Part shown: positions 43,149 through 52,159 of the stretch, piece by piece
Numbering within the stretch: position 1 is the first letter of the stretch
How the letters are laid out: every line of letters begins with the position of its first letter
Source of the DNA: Mycolicibacterium fallax
GTDB lineage: Bacteria; Actinomycetota; Actinomycetes; Mycobacteriales; Mycobacteriaceae
DNA: 64,000 nucleotides
Assembly: GCF_010726955.1 (NCBI RefSeq)
Contig: NZ_AP022603.1
Location: forward strand, 3,410,001-3,474,000
Direction of reading: 5' to 3'
The notes under the pieces: generated by a model
The model's input: the letters and a program-made list of their open reading frames with translations, nothing else
Database searches by the model: none
What the model was told of the DNA's origin: nothing
Position numbers and translations under genes: made by a program

Positions 43149-44805
43149 CCTCGATCCGTGGATCGACCCGGTTGAGGTGTCTGGGGATTGATTTTTGCGG
43201 TGCTGTGGGTGGTGGGCAGCGTGTAGCTGCTGGTCTGTCCAGCTTTTCCTGTGTGCTCCGGTCGGGCCTTTCGGCGGGTGGTCAGGTGGGGATTGCCGCT
43301 GGTGGGCTGTATCCGATGGTGTTGCGCCACAGGGTGGTCCACGTTGATGCCCAAGGCCAGTGGCTGGGTAGGTGCAGTGTCGGCCGCCGTTGGGGTCGGG
43401 CAAGTCGGGCCGGAATGTTGACGATGCGGCGGCGCAGTGTGGATCCTCGCGCGACGGCGTTCGTCGCGCCGGCCAGGACACCGGCCGCGCGCAACAGATT
43501 GTGGGCGATCGCGGCGCACAGGATCCAAGCCGAGTTGGCCCCGAACCGCCCCGAAGGCATGTGCGCCAGGGGTCCGTCGATGAGGTCGGCGAACACGGTT
43601 TCGATGATGGCGTGGCGGCGGTGGGTGATGTCGGCGGCATCGATCGGTTCGTCGGTGTCGGTGAAGAACGGGTGGTACCGCCACACCGGGAACAGGGCGT
43701 CTGGGTAGCGGGCGTCTTTGACGCGGCGCACGATCAACCGTGCAGTGACCGGGTGATCGGTGGAACTGAAAGCGGTGTAGGTGGTTTCGGCGACTTCGGC
43801 GTCGGAGATCCATCCGCCGGTGTCGGGGTCGCGCACTGCGCCGGGGTAGTTGACCGGAATCCAGGCGTTGTTATCGATGGAGTCGATGGCCGCGGCCACG
43901 GCGGTTGACTTGGTCAGCACCAGCGAGAATCGGGCTCCGGCGCGGCGGCAGGCAGTCGCCACGGTGCTGTTGCCGTACGCCGAGTCGCCGCGCACCAGAA
44001 TCTGCCCGGTAACACCAGCGGCACGTGCGGTCGCCACGGCCTGAGCGATCATCTGGGCTGCGCCCTTACCGGAGTTGGTCTTGCCTGCCCGCAACCGCGC
44101 ACCGGCGATCACCGGCGCACCGCTGTCGGTGCTGATCGTGGCAACCAACGGCGACAGGCCCTTGCGCAGGATCTGCTTCCCGGCGATCTTGGTGTGCCCA
44201 TACGAGGCCCCTTGTTTGGCGTGACCAAAGACCGGGCGCAGTAGCGAGTCGATGTCGACGAAGGCCCGCACGTCGGCGCCGGGGATCAGATCGACGCGCG
44301 AGCACAGCGCGGCCAGGTGCTCGCGCAGCACTGATTCGAGTTGGCGGGTGTGCCCGAAGGTGAACTCCCGCAACAGGGTTCCGATCGTCGATGATGCGTA
44401 CACGCCGTCGAAGAGGGTCTTCATCCCGCCCGAGCGCACGATATCGAGGTCATCGATGCTGTCCGCGCCGGCACACATGCCGGCGATCAGGGTGGTCAGC
44501 TTCGGGGACGGATTGGCCGCACCAGATTTGATCCGCTCGCAGGTGAAACGAACCTTCTGCTCCAACAGCACCGAAAGGCGGCTCTGTTGAGCCAAGGTCA
44601 TCACCGGCACCAGCCCGGCGCACGACACGAGATGCTCATCATCGAAGACCGCCGACGACGTGGTGAACCTGTGGGACACTTGCACCGGAAGTGCCTTTCT
44701 TGGGCTGTTCAGATTGTGGTGTGGTAACTCCAATCATCGCAGCTCAGAGGGCACTTTCCCTATTGCGACACCCGGTCACCCGGTCAATTCTTCGGTGGAT
44801 CGAGG
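43149..44805 (-). mobile_element. IS1380-family insertion sequence
   Basis: 1657 bp. Both ends begin CCTCGATCC inward (43149-43157 and complement 44797-44805), flanked by TTAAG at 43144-43148 and 44806-44810 as target duplication. One transposase gene fills it. It is inserted exactly at the stop codon of the neighbouring methyltransferase gene, which keeps its TAA from the duplicated target. Confidence 0.9.
43282..44685 (-). CDS. IS1380-family transposase
   Basis: 467 residues from the GTG at 44685 (VQVSHRFTTSSAVFDDEHL), preceded by AAAGG; an ATG at 44733 would add 16 unlikely residues. DDE-type: Asp in 'DVRAFVDIDSLLRPV', Asp in 'ILVRGDSAYGNSTV', Glu in 'RRHAIIETVFADL'. The family's 'GCAGLVPVM'-like and 'RFGANSAWILCAAIAHNLLRA' segments are present. 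No frameshift seen; element probably functional. Confidence 0.92.
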   Translation of the reverse strand: MQVSHRFTTSSAVFDDEHLVSCAGLVPVMTLAQQSRLSVLLEQKVRFTCERIKSGAANPSPKLTTLIAGMCAGADSIDDLDIVRSGGMKTLFDGVYASSTIGTLLREFTFGHTRQLESVLREHLAALCSRVDLIPGADVRAFVDIDSLLRPVFGHAKQGASYGHTKIAGKQILRKGLSPLVATISTDSGAPVIAGARLRAGKTNSGKGAAQMIAQAVATARAAGVTGQILVRGDSAYGNSTVATACRRAGARFSLVLTKSTAVAAAIDSIDNNAWIPVNYPGAVRDPDTGGWISDAEVAETTYTAFSSTDHPVTARLIVRRVKDARYPDALFPVWRYHPFFTDTDEPIDAADITHRRHAIIETVFADLIDGPLAHMPSGRFGANSAWILCAAIAHNLLRAAGVLAGATNAVARGSTLRRRIVNIPARLARPQRRPTLHLPSHWPWASTWTTLWRNTIGYSPPAAIPT

Positions 44806-45618
44806 TTAAGACGCCACAACGACGTGCGTGGACATCTGGAACATCAACTCACCGTCCACGACATGACCTTCGATCACCGGTGCAAGCTCGCCCGCAACAG
44901 CTGCGATCAGCTCGGTCCGGGTTTCGGCACTCATCTGGATAAACGCAGGCACTGAGGTCGCCGCGCCGGCGACGGTGAGCGACACGAAATGCTCAGGCGA
45001 GGCGAATCGCACGACGAGGGATCGTGGATGGATCGCAGCCTGTTCAAAGCCCGCGTCCGCAAAAAGCGACTGCAGCTCGTCTGCCTTACCTAATGAGAAG
45101 GCCACGGCCAGATCAGAGGTTGCCGCACCAAGATGGCGGGCGGTGGCTTCGAACAGTGCTTTGTAGATCGGATGTGCATCGAGAGGCTGCCAAACGCTGA
45201 ACGCCGCCATGCCGGTGCGGACCAATACGCGGCGGGTTTCATGCAGTGCTGCAATGCGGTCTGCAAAGAATTGAAGTCCCTGCTGGCATAGCACCAGGTC
45301 GACGGTTCGACCCGGCAGATCATGGCTCGCTGCGTCACCTTCTCGCCATTCAATGACGGCACCTGCCGGCGGGGGAGCGGCACGCCCGACGGCGAGCATG
45401 CCCGGATTGATATCCAGTGCGATCACGTGGCCTTCGGCTCCGACCGTCGGTGCTACTTGGCGTGCGACGCTGCCGGTACCGCAGGCCAGGTCGAGAACTC
45501 TTTCGCCGCGCCTCGGCGCGGCATACTCGAGGAGTACGCGCGTGAAAGGGTCGGCGATCGCACGGCCCAAATAGCGCTCGTAGACCTCGGCGGGATCGCG
45601 GCTGTCCACTTCGCTCAC
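44806..45618 (-). CDS. SAM-dependent methyltransferase (class I)
   Basis: 270 residues; GTG at 45618 with a GGGAG site 7 nt upstream. Rossmann methyltransferase: motif I 'RVLDLACGTGSVARQVAP', motif II 'HVIALDINPGML', and 'DLVLCQQGLQFFADRIAALHETRRVL', similar to UbiE/COQ5-type and arsenite-unrelated methyltransferases. No metal-binding Cys pattern. Substrate unknown. Its TAA stop (44806-44808) lies in the IS1380 target duplication and is preserved by it. It stands alone, 149 nt from the CDF operon. Confidence 0.87.
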   Translation of the reverse strand: MSEVDSRDPAEVYERYLGRAIADPFTRVLLEYAAPRRGERVLDLACGTGSVARQVAPTVGAEGHVIALDINPGMLAVGRAAPPPAGAVIEWREGDAASHDLPGRTVDLVLCQQGLQFFADRIAALHETRRVLVRTGMAAFSVWQPLDAHPIYKALFEATARHLGAATSDLAVAFSLGKADELQSLFADAGFEQAAIHPRSLVVRFASPEHFVSLTVAGAATSVPAFIQMSAETRTELIAAVAGELAPVIEGHVVDGELMFQMSTHVVVAS

Positions 45619-45767
45619 GGCGTTTCTCCCTTCCTGCCAGCCAACGTTACTCGTAGCCAGTGTGATCCGAGTGCCGCGAACCTCTCCAAAACAGTTCTCA
45701 ACTTGTCTCGACGCCGTGTAGCGCGGTTTCGGGCGGTGGGCGGTGGATTTGGCTGTCTGGGGCCTTG

Positions 45768-46778
45768 TCAGGCCGGGTAGGCGTGGATGAGCGCTGTGGA
45801 GAGTTTGGGAACGGCGTGGGTGAGGGTGTGTTCGGCGTTGTGGGCGATCTTGTGCGCGTCGAGAAGGCCGAGGGTGGGGTCGATGTCGAGTTCGGCGTCG
45901 GCGTGTAGGCGGTGGCCGATCCAGCGCATTCTGAGGCTGCGTACCTCTGTGACGCCGGGTTCGGCGGCAAGCGCGGCTTCGGCGGCGTCGACGAGTTCGG
46001 GGTCCACACCGTCGAGGAGTCGGCGGAACACGTCGCGCGCCGCGGTGCGTAGAACGGCGAGGATGGCGACGGTGATGAGGATTCCGATGATCGGGTCGGC
46101 CAGGGGGAAGCCCAGCGCGACACCGCCGGCGCCGAGAAGCACGGCCAGCGAGGTGAATCCGTCTGTGCGGGCGTGCAGGCCGTCGGCGACGAGGGCGGCT
46201 GAGCCGATTCGGCGGCCGACGCGGATGCGGTAGATCGCGATAAGTTCGTTGCCGATGAACCCGACGAACCCGGCGGCGGCGACCCAGCCGACATGGTCGA
46301 TGGGGACCGGGAGAATCAGGCGGCGTACAGATTCGTAGGCGGCGATCGCTGCCGACAACGCGATCATCGCGATGACGAATAGTCCAGCAAGGTCTTCGGC
46401 GCGGCCGAAGCCGTAGGTATACCGCCGGGTGGCTGCTCGCCGACCAAGCACGAAAGCAATCCACAACGGTATGGCGGTCAGCGCGTCGGAAAAGTTGTGG
46501 ATCGTGTCGGCGAGCAGCGCGACCGAGCCCGAGATGGCCACGATGACGAGCTGAGCGAGCGCCGTGACGCCTAGGACGACGAGGCTGATCTTCACCGCGC
46601 GAATGCCCGCGGCGCTGGATTCCAGCGCGTCGTCGATGCTGTCGGCGGCGTCGTGAGTGTGCGGAGCGAAGACTTCCCGCAGCGCGGTTTTGGCTCTCCC
46701 GCCCCGGCCAACATGGTCGTGATGAGAACCGCCGTCGCTATGAACGTGCTGGTGCGCCTGATGCGCCTGGTGCGTCAT
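45768..46778 (-). CDS. Cation diffusion facilitator (CDF) metal efflux protein
   Basis: 336 residues, ATG overlapping the upstream regulator's stop by 4 nt. His-rich N-terminus (HQAHQAHQHVHSDGGSHHDH), then six membrane segments. Metal site residues in 'ALLADTIHNFSDALTAIP' (D/HxxxD in helix II) and 'VADGLHARTDGFTSLAV' (HxxxD in helix V); C-terminal cytoplasmic ferredoxin-like domain ('VTEVRSLRMRWIGHRLHADAELDID'). Transports divalent ions such as Zn, Co or Ni out of the cytoplasm in exchange for protons. Controlled by the co-transcribed ArsR-type sensor. Confidence 0.92.
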   Translation of the reverse strand: MTHQAHQAHQHVHSDGGSHHDHVGRGGRAKTALREVFAPHTHDAADSIDDALESSAAGIRAVKISLVVLGVTALAQLVIVAISGSVALLADTIHNFSDALTAIPLWIAFVLGRRAATRRYTYGFGRAEDLAGLFVIAMIALSAAIAAYESVRRLILPVPIDHVGWVAAAGFVGFIGNELIAIYRIRVGRRIGSAALVADGLHARTDGFTSLAVLLGAGGVALGFPLADPIIGILITVAILAVLRTAARDVFRRLLDGVDPELVDAAEAALAAEPGVTEVRSLRMRWIGHRLHADAELDIDPTLGLLDAHKIAHNAEHTLTHAVPKLSTALIHAYPA

Positions 46779-47197
46779 GCGTCGCGTCCTCCTCGCTGCC
46801 GTGGCGAGGCGTGGGACTCGGCGATGAGGTGCAACTCGCGCAGTTCTGCGGTGCCACGGTGATGACCGGGCGTGCCGGGGCCGGCGTGCTCGGCATTGAA
46901 CACCGCATCGGTCACCAGTTGCCCGATGTGATCGTTTTCGAGGCTGTAGAAGATGGTGGTGCCCTCACGGCGAGTACGGACCAACCGGGCCATTCTCAGC
47001 TTGGCCAAGTGCTGCGATACCGACGGCGCCGGCTTACTGACGTGCTCAGCCAGCTCATTCACCGCCATCTCTCGATCGATCAGTGCCCACAGCAGTTGGA
47101 CACGGGTGGCCTCGGACAGCATCCGGAACACCTCGACGACCAAGGCGATCTGATCGTCCGGGAGCCGCCGCCGGCATCCACCACTATCTGCATTCAT
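46775..47197 (-). CDS. ArsR/SmtB-family metal-responsive repressor
   Basis: 140 residues from the ATG at 47197, first gene of an operon with the CDF pump. Winged helix 'EATRVQLLWALIDREMAVNELAEHVSKPAPSVSQHLAKLR' (in pieces), wing 'VRTRREGTTIFYSLENDHI'. The C-terminal helix has D-x-H near 'NDHIGQLVTDAVFNAEH', the alpha-5 metal site seen in SmtB/CzrA-type zinc or nickel/cobalt sensors, plus a His-rich tail (GHHRG, ELHLIAESH). It should release DNA on metal binding and induce itself and the pump. Few bases separate a TATTGT -10-like hexamer from the ATG, so the message may have a very short leader. Confidence 0.9.
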   Translation of the reverse strand: MNADSGGCRRRLPDDQIALVVEVFRMLSEATRVQLLWALIDREMAVNELAEHVSKPAPSVSQHLAKLRMARLVRTRREGTTIFYSLENDHIGQLVTDAVFNAEHAGPGTPGHHRGTAELRELHLIAESHASPRQRGGRDA

Positions 47198-47237
47198 ACG
47201 CAGACAATAGACCAGGGTGGGCCGTGAGTCGAACGAG

Positions 47238-48437
47238 TCACCCACCGAAGGCGGAGAGCTCGTCATGGCCGGGTGACGCTGGTAGCTGCCGCACGGGGGT
47301 GGCGGCTGGGGGGAGCCCGATGGTGAACGTGGCCCCGGTGCCTGGTCCTTGACTGCTTGCGGCGATGGTTCCGCCGTGGGCTTCGATGAGAGCCTTGGCG
47401 ATGGCCAATCCGATGCCGGCTCCGCCCTTGTCTCGGGTGCGTGCCGCCTCGGCGCGGTAGAACCGCTCGAACACGTGGGGAAGATGTTGCGCGGAGATTC
47501 CTTCCCCGGTGTCGGTGACACGGACAATCACGCTTTGGGGTTCGCTGTGAGCCCGCACCTCGACCTGGCCATCGGGGGGTGTGTGGCGTAATGCGTTGTC
47601 GAGCAGGTTGGCCAGGACCTGTCCGAGTCGGTGCGAGTCGCCCAACACAGGTGGCAGATTCGGTTGTAGGTGCGCCGACAGAGACACTTGTTCGGCGCGG
47701 TACTGCTCGGATGCGGCGCTGACCGCGGTGGTGACCACGTCGTGGAGGTCGATCTCCGACATTGACATCGACGCCGAGCTTTCCTCGGCTTGAGCTAGCG
47801 CGGCGGCATCGTGGGCAAAGCGCACCAACCGACGGGTCTGATCGCGCAGCATGGCCACGTTCGTCGGATTCAGCGACTCGACACCGTCCTCCAACGCCTC
47901 CATATAAGCCTCCAACACCGCCACCGGTGTGCGGATTTCATGGGCCAGGTCGCCAAATAGCTGGCGTCGGGTAGCTTCCACGTCCTGCAGACGCTCGGCC
48001 ATCTGATTAAACGCCGATGCCAGCGCATCAAATTCTCGACCCAGGTGCGGTGAGACGACCCGCACGCCGTAGCGGCCGTCGGCGACCGCCGTCGCCGCCG
48101 AGGCGACCACAGTGATGGAGCGCTGCAGCCGCCGACTGATATACCAGCTGACGGCGAAGGCGGCCAACGCCGAAACCGCCAACGCGCCGCCCACCGCGGC
48201 GGCCATCGCGTATCGAAAGGCCTCCTCGGCGTGGTGTTGCTCGGCGGAGTTGGCGGCCACGCCGGCTTGGCGCAGATGGTCACGAAACAACGGCGGCCCG
48301 ACGATCGCGGCGACAACCCAGGTGGTCACCGCGCCGGCCAGCAAAACCATTGTTTGGGCGACCAGCAGACGCATACCGATCCCGGGATGGCGCTCGATGT
48401 GCAGCGATGCTGTCCGGGAGGTCGCAGGGGCGCTCAT
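47238..48437 (-). CDS. Sensor histidine kinase of a metal-type two-component system
   Basis: 399 residues, ATG overlapping the response-regulator stop by 4 nt. Two membrane segments (~23-50 and ~78-98) enclose a short ~28-residue extracytoplasmic loop containing His (AEQHHAEEAF). Then HAMP ('RRLQRSITVVASAATAVADGRY'), H-box 'LFGDLAHEIRTPVAVLEAY', and ATPase N/G boxes ('LANLLDNALRHTP', 'VTDTGEGISAQHL', 'GGAGIGLAIAKALIEAHGG'). The small His-bearing sensor loop and the copper gene setting suggest metal sensing; a general envelope-stress role cannot be excluded. Confidence 0.9.
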   Translation of the reverse strand: MSAPATSRTASLHIERHPGIGMRLLVAQTMVLLAGAVTTWVVAAIVGPPLFRDHLRQAGVAANSAEQHHAEEAFRYAMAAAVGGALAVSALAAFAVSWYISRRLQRSITVVASAATAVADGRYGVRVVSPHLGREFDALASAFNQMAERLQDVEATRRQLFGDLAHEIRTPVAVLEAYMEALEDGVESLNPTNVAMLRDQTRRLVRFAHDAAALAQAEESSASMSMSEIDLHDVVTTAVSAASEQYRAEQVSLSAHLQPNLPPVLGDSHRLGQVLANLLDNALRHTPPDGQVEVRAHSEPQSVIVRVTDTGEGISAQHLPHVFERFYRAEAARTRDKGGAGIGLAIAKALIEAHGGTIAASSQGPGTGATFTIGLPPAATPVRQLPASPGHDELSAFGG

Positions 48438-49189
48438 TGCCCGTTCCCCATCCGGTATCCGACACCGCGGACGGTGAGGACGTAACGGGGCGTGCTCGCG
48501 TTTTCGCCGAGCTTGCGCCGCAGATGGCCGATGTGGACGTCAATGACATGCTCGTCACCGACCCACGGTCCGTCCCGCACCGTTTCTAGTAGCTGGCGAC
48601 GGGTCAACACCGTCGCCGGACGTGCAGACAAGGCCACAAGCACGTCGAATTCTGTGCGCGTCAACCGGATCGGCTCGCCATCGAGCTCGACCTCCCGCGC
48701 GGCGAGGTCAATTTGCAGCGCCCCGAAGCGTCGCGGCGGCGGTGCGTGCTCACCGGCGGCTGCGCCATCGACGGCCACCGAGCGGGGCCGGCGAAGCATT
48801 GCGCGGATGCGGGCCACAAGTTCTCGCGGACTGAACGGTTTGGTGACATAGTCGTCGGCGCCGACCGTCAGGCCAACGATCGTGTCGACTTCGGTGTCGC
48901 GGGCGGTGAGCATGACCACGTAGGCGTCGGAGAAGGTGCGCAGCTGCCGACATACTTCCAGCCCGTCGATACCCGGCAACCCCACGTCGAGAACCACCAC
49001 ATCGGGATCAAACTCCCGCGCCACGGCCACTGCTTGCGAACCATCAACGGCGATATGGGTTTCGAAATGTTCGCGATTGAGGTAGCTGGCCACCACTTCA
49101 GCAAGCGCTACCTCGTCGTCGACGATGAGCGCACGGTAGCCGTGCGCCTCAGCACCTGGCTGTGTTGACTTCTGGTTCATGGTGTTCAT
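48434..49189 (-). CDS. OmpR/PhoB-family response regulator
   Basis: About 251 residues; ATGs at 49189 and 49180 are both possible. Receiver domain 'RALIVDDEVALAEVVASYL', phospho-Asp in 'VVVLDVGLPGIDGLEV', Thr/Lys switch residues in 'VMLTARD' and 'DDYVTKPFSPREL'. The winged-helix DNA-binding domain ('IRLTRTEFDVLVALSARPATVLTRRQLLETV', 'VIDVHIGHLRRKLGE', 'VRGVGYRM') completes it. Translationally coupled to the kinase. Candidate targets are the 11-bp-spaced direct repeats upstream of its own operon, copZ-copA and mmcO. Confidence 0.92.
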   Translation of the reverse strand: MNTMNQKSTQPGAEAHGYRALIVDDEVALAEVVASYLNREHFETHIAVDGSQAVAVAREFDPDVVVLDVGLPGIDGLEVCRQLRTFSDAYVVMLTARDTEVDTIVGLTVGADDYVTKPFSPRELVARIRAMLRRPRSVAVDGAAAGEHAPPPRRFGALQIDLAAREVELDGEPIRLTRTEFDVLVALSARPATVLTRRQLLETVRDGPWVGDEHVIDVHIGHLRRKLGENASTPRYVLTVRGVGYRMGNGQ

Positions 49190-49258
49190 GGTGCCCGCTA
49201 ACCACCGCTCACACATCGCCGACCCAACAACAGCACCAGACTCTCCGCCGCACCGGTA

Positions 49259-49279
49259 GGACCTTCACCAAATCTTTAC
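49259..49279. promoter_or_regulatory. Direct repeat, candidate response-regulator site at the two-component operon
   Basis: GGACCTTCAC (49259-49268) and AAATCTTTAC (49270-49279), 11 bp apart, resemble GAATCTTCAT at 7 and 7 of 10 positions. The site is 70 nt before the response regulator and 63 nt before the divergent small membrane protein gene, so it could serve both. Confidence 0.4.
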
Positions 49280-49341
49280 TCAACCTGCACCGAATCAGCG
49301 GGTGGGCCCCGCCGTGGATTACGCGAGGAGGGCGGATCGAC

Positions 49342-49602
49342 ATGTTGCCGTACTGGATACGCGGGCGCCACGCTGGCATGGCTTGGGATGACTGGCTGCT
49401 GACTACCGGCATGCTGGTCGGGTTTTGGCTGGCGGTCACCGCGATGACCATTGCGCTGTTCGGCACGGTTTCTGGCGAACGCCCAACCGGCATCGTGGCT
49501 TCGTCGGCACCAGGCGGGGAGGTCGACGTTGCCGACACAGCCCACCCGGACCGGCGACACCGCCCGGCCGCGGTGATTGATAAGGAATCGACGATCACAT
49601 GA
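49342..49602 (+). CDS. Small single-span membrane protein
   Basis: 86 residues; ATG with a GGAGG site 11 nt upstream. Sequence begins [19 protein letters not shown] and has one membrane helix ([21 protein letters not shown]), then a short hydrophilic tail ending in DKESTIT. The stop overlaps the start of the decayed cysK2-like gene. Small membrane proteins of this pattern accompany metal-resistance loci in mycobacteria, but I cannot name the family. Divergent from the two-component operon. Confidence 0.75.
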   Translation: MLPYWIRGRHAGMAWDDWLLTTGMLVGFWLAVTAMTIALFGTVSGERPTGIVASSAPGGEVDVADTAHPDRRHRPAAVIDKESTIT

Positions 49603-50246
49603 GTCATGTCGTGTCTATCCCCACACCGGAACTGCACGCACCGCACTACCGCGGCCTCGACCGCTACGAACGGCCCGAGAACCTTGTCGGGCGTACCCCA
49701 GTCCTGCGGATCTCTGAGCCGTTCAGTTCCGCCGACCGGGGATTCTGGACCAAGCTGGAAGGGTTCAATCCCGGGGGGCTGAAGGATCGCCCAGCCCTGC
49801 ACATGGTCGAGCGCGCCCCGCGCGTAATGACCTGCGCCCGGGTGCGCACATTATCGAATTCACGAGCGGCACCTTGGGTTTAGGGCCTGCCCTGGCCGGA
49901 ATCGTCTACCGCCATCCGGTGACTCTGGTTACCGATCCGGGTATGGAGCCCATGATCGTGTGGATGCTGCGCGCCTACGGCGCCGACGTCGACATGGGTT
50001 ACCGACCCGCACCCGACCGGCGGCTGGCAGCAGGCACGCAACGACCGGTGTCGCTGAGCTGATGGCCGGCGACCCCGACGCATGGCAACCCGACCAGTAC
50101 AACAACCTCAACAATGTTGATACGTATCGGCCACTGGCGTTGGAAGTGCAAACTCAGTGGGGACAAGTCGATGTGTTGGTGTGCTCGGTTGGCACCGTGC
50201 CGCACATTGCGACAGAGAAATTGTCAATACCTGTGGATCGGGTTGT

Positions 50247-51563
50247 TCAGGCGACCTCCGTTCCGGGTTGTTCGGCGCCGTCGGTGGGCGGCTGTGTTGG
50301 GGTGATCTCGGTGGGGCGTTCGAGCAGCTTTCCCTTGTGGAAGACCGCGCCGGCGCGGACCAAAGCGACCAGGTGTGGGGCGTTGACGGCGCGCCAGCGG
50401 GCCGCGGCGGCGTCGATGAGCTTGTAGGCCATAGCCAGTCCGGCCGCGCGTGATCCCGGGCCTTTGGTGACCTTGGTGCGCAAACGCACTGTGGCGAAGG
50501 TGCTTTCGATCGGATTCGTGGTGCGTAGGTGAATCCAATGTTCGGCCGGGTAGTGGTAGAACTCCAGCAGGGTGTCCAGATCGTCGGTGATCTTGGCGAC
50601 CGCTTTAGGATACTTGGCCCCGAAGTCGACCTCGAAGGCTTTGACCGCGAGCTGGGCCTTGTCGATATCCTCGGCGTTGTAGATCTCCTTGATCGCCGCC
50701 AACGCCGACGGGTGCGCTGATTTCGGCAGCGCGGCAAGAACATTAGCCTGCTTATGAAACCAGCACCGCTGCTCTTTGGTGGCCGGGAACACCTCACGCA
50801 CCGCGTTCCAGAACCCGAGTGCGCCATCGCCGACCGCGAGCACCGGGGCGGTCATGCCGCGTCGCTTGCAGTCGCGCAGCAGATCAGCCCACGACTCGGT
50901 CGATTCGCGGTAGCCGTCGGTGATCGCCACCAGTTCTTTGCGGCCGTCAGCGCGCACACCCAGCATCACCAGCAAGCACAGCTTTTCCTGGTCCAGGCGG
51001 ACCTTGAGGTGGATGCCGTCCACCCACAGGTAGACGTAATCGGTGCCCGACAGGTCCCGGGCGGCGAACGCGCGGGCCTCATCTTGCCACTGACTGGTCA
51101 GCCGGGTGATCGTGGTGGCCGACAACCCGGCACCCGAGCCCAGAAACTGCTCCAGGGCCGGCCCGAAATCACTGGTCGACAGCCCGTGCAGATACAAAAG
51201 CGGCAGCACCTCGCTCATCTGCGGTGACTTGCGCGCCCACGCCGGCAGGATCGCCGAGGAAAACCGTTTCCGCTCACCAGTGTCGGGGTCGACGCGTTTG
51301 TCGTTGACTCGTGGAGCTTTCACCTGCACCGCACCGGCTGCGGTCAACACCTCACGTGGCTGGTGGTAGCCGTTGCGCACCACCAGCCGGTGCCCGTTGT
51401 CGTCGAGCTGATCGGCGTACTGGGCCACATACGCGGCGACCTCGGCCTGCAACGCCGCGGCCAGCATTTGCCGGGCACCGTCGCGGACGATCTCGTCCAA
51501 CAACGAGCGCCCAGAGGCCTCGTGGCCGTTGGCGTCCTCGGCGTCGTGAACTACGGTGAGCAT
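50247..51563 (-). CDS. IS256-family transposase (intact)
   Basis: 438 residues with a GAAGGT site before the ATG. DDE mutator-type transposase: 'GTDYVYLWVDGIHLKVRLDQ' (first Asp), 'PVLAVGDGALGFWNAVREVFP' (second Asp), 'HLRTTNPIESTFATVRLRT' (Glu), with the inserted helical domain between the second Asp and Glu ('CWFHKQANVLAALPK'). No stop or frameshift, in contrast to copy 1. It could mobilise both copies. Confidence 0.94.
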   Translation of the reverse strand: MLTVVHDAEDANGHEASGRSLLDEIVRDGARQMLAAALQAEVAAYVAQYADQLDDNGHRLVVRNGYHQPREVLTAAGAVQVKAPRVNDKRVDPDTGERKRFSSAILPAWARKSPQMSEVLPLLYLHGLSTSDFGPALEQFLGSGAGLSATTITRLTSQWQDEARAFAARDLSGTDYVYLWVDGIHLKVRLDQEKLCLLVMLGVRADGRKELVAITDGYRESTESWADLLRDCKRRGMTAPVLAVGDGALGFWNAVREVFPATKEQRCWFHKQANVLAALPKSAHPSALAAIKEIYNAEDIDKAQLAVKAFEVDFGAKYPKAVAKITDDLDTLLEFYHYPAEHWIHLRTTNPIESTFATVRLRTKVTKGPGSRAAGLAMAYKLIDAAAARWRAVNAPHLVALVRAGAVFHKGKLLERPTEITPTQPPTDGAEQPGTEVA

Positions 51564-51649
51564 GGGCGTACCTTCCCGAACCAGCGCGCCAACGCCGGCT
51601 CATGATCGGACCTACTGACTTTCAGATCATCCTCGGGAAGGTGCGCCCA
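51563..51649 (-). promoter_or_regulatory. Stem-loop covering the transposase start, IS256 copy 2
   Basis: Arms 51563-51577 and 51635-51649 are complementary over 15 bp with one mismatch and extend to 17 bp with the flanking GA/TC. As in copy 1, the inner arm contains the ribosome site next to the ATG. The loop sequence differs between copies while both arms are kept. Confidence 0.6.
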
Positions 51650-52055
51650 CTTTCACGCCCCCATCCCGAGGCTCATCCACAGGTTCTGATCATTGCTCCA
51701 TTGCGACTGCCAGCACGCCACCGGCGGATGGAGCGCCGGCGCGGTCGCACTGGTCGCGGGCCGGGCTGCGCGCACCTTCACCGTCGGCACGACGAGCGCC
51801 GCGATGTTCCCCGACGGACCCAGCACTTCGACATGTCTACCACGACGACTACTGCCGCCCCCACGATCTTTTGCTCACATCGCCACCGCGCGAGCCTGCG
51901 GTGATCGACCATCCACCCAGCGAGTAGTTACATCGTGGACCCGCTGCGAGATCGTCGTTGATCCGGCGCTCACCGGAGGTGAGGTCCGCGGCACCGCGGC
52001 GCACTCATCCTCACCCGGACCTTTGGCCCGACCGTCTCAGTGTTCAAACCGCTGA

Positions 52056-52159
52056 CGTTGGCTATGTCTGCCCTGCTGCGAAGTAGTGATACCGCCGGAA
52101 GGCGGTAGGCGCGACCGCAATCGGTTTCGTGGGAGTGTCTTCCATCCGGCGGTACATGG
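52056..52159. other. Short region without a gene
   Basis: Lies between the end of the cysK2-like remnant and the secreted-protein gene. It contains a small GCCGGAAGGC inverted repeat (ACCGCCGGAAGGCGGT, about 52090-52105) that could act as a hairpin; nothing else recognisable. Confidence 0.4.

Larger units (their letters stand above)
50214..51699 (-). mobile_element. IS256-family element, copy 2 (intact, with target duplication)
   Basis: 1486 bp, flanked by ATTGCGAC at 50206-50213 and 51700-51707 (8-bp duplication). Terminal inverted repeats are ~25 bp with about 19 matches, sharing CCTGTGGAT. It carries an intact transposase gene and lies inside the cysK2-like pseudogene. The clean duplication points to a simple, fairly recent transposition. 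Confidence 0.93.
49599..51975 (+). pseudogene. Decayed cysK2-like gene, interrupted by IS256 copy 2
   Basis: The ATG at 49599 opens a protein close to the intact CysK2 at 55717 ('[15 protein letters not shown]', '[22 protein letters not shown]' with the PLP Lys). Frameshifts follow: near 49826 ('...[18 protein letters not shown]' continues in another frame), near 49998 and near 50060 ('[18 protein letters not shown]'). At 50213 it is cut by the IS256 copy 2. After 51708 the match resumes at the C-terminal third ('[19 protein letters not shown]', then 'VVTSWTRCEIVVDPAL'), so about 75-80 codons in between were already missing before the IS arrived. Not functional. Confidence 0.88.

Noticed and set aside
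38123..51699. The two IS256 copies in the same orientation as ends of a composite transposon carrying copA, CDF and the two-component system
   Set aside because: The outer flanks (AGAATTAC left of copy 1, ATTGCGAC right of copy 2) are not a duplication, and copy 2 has its own complete 8-bp duplication.
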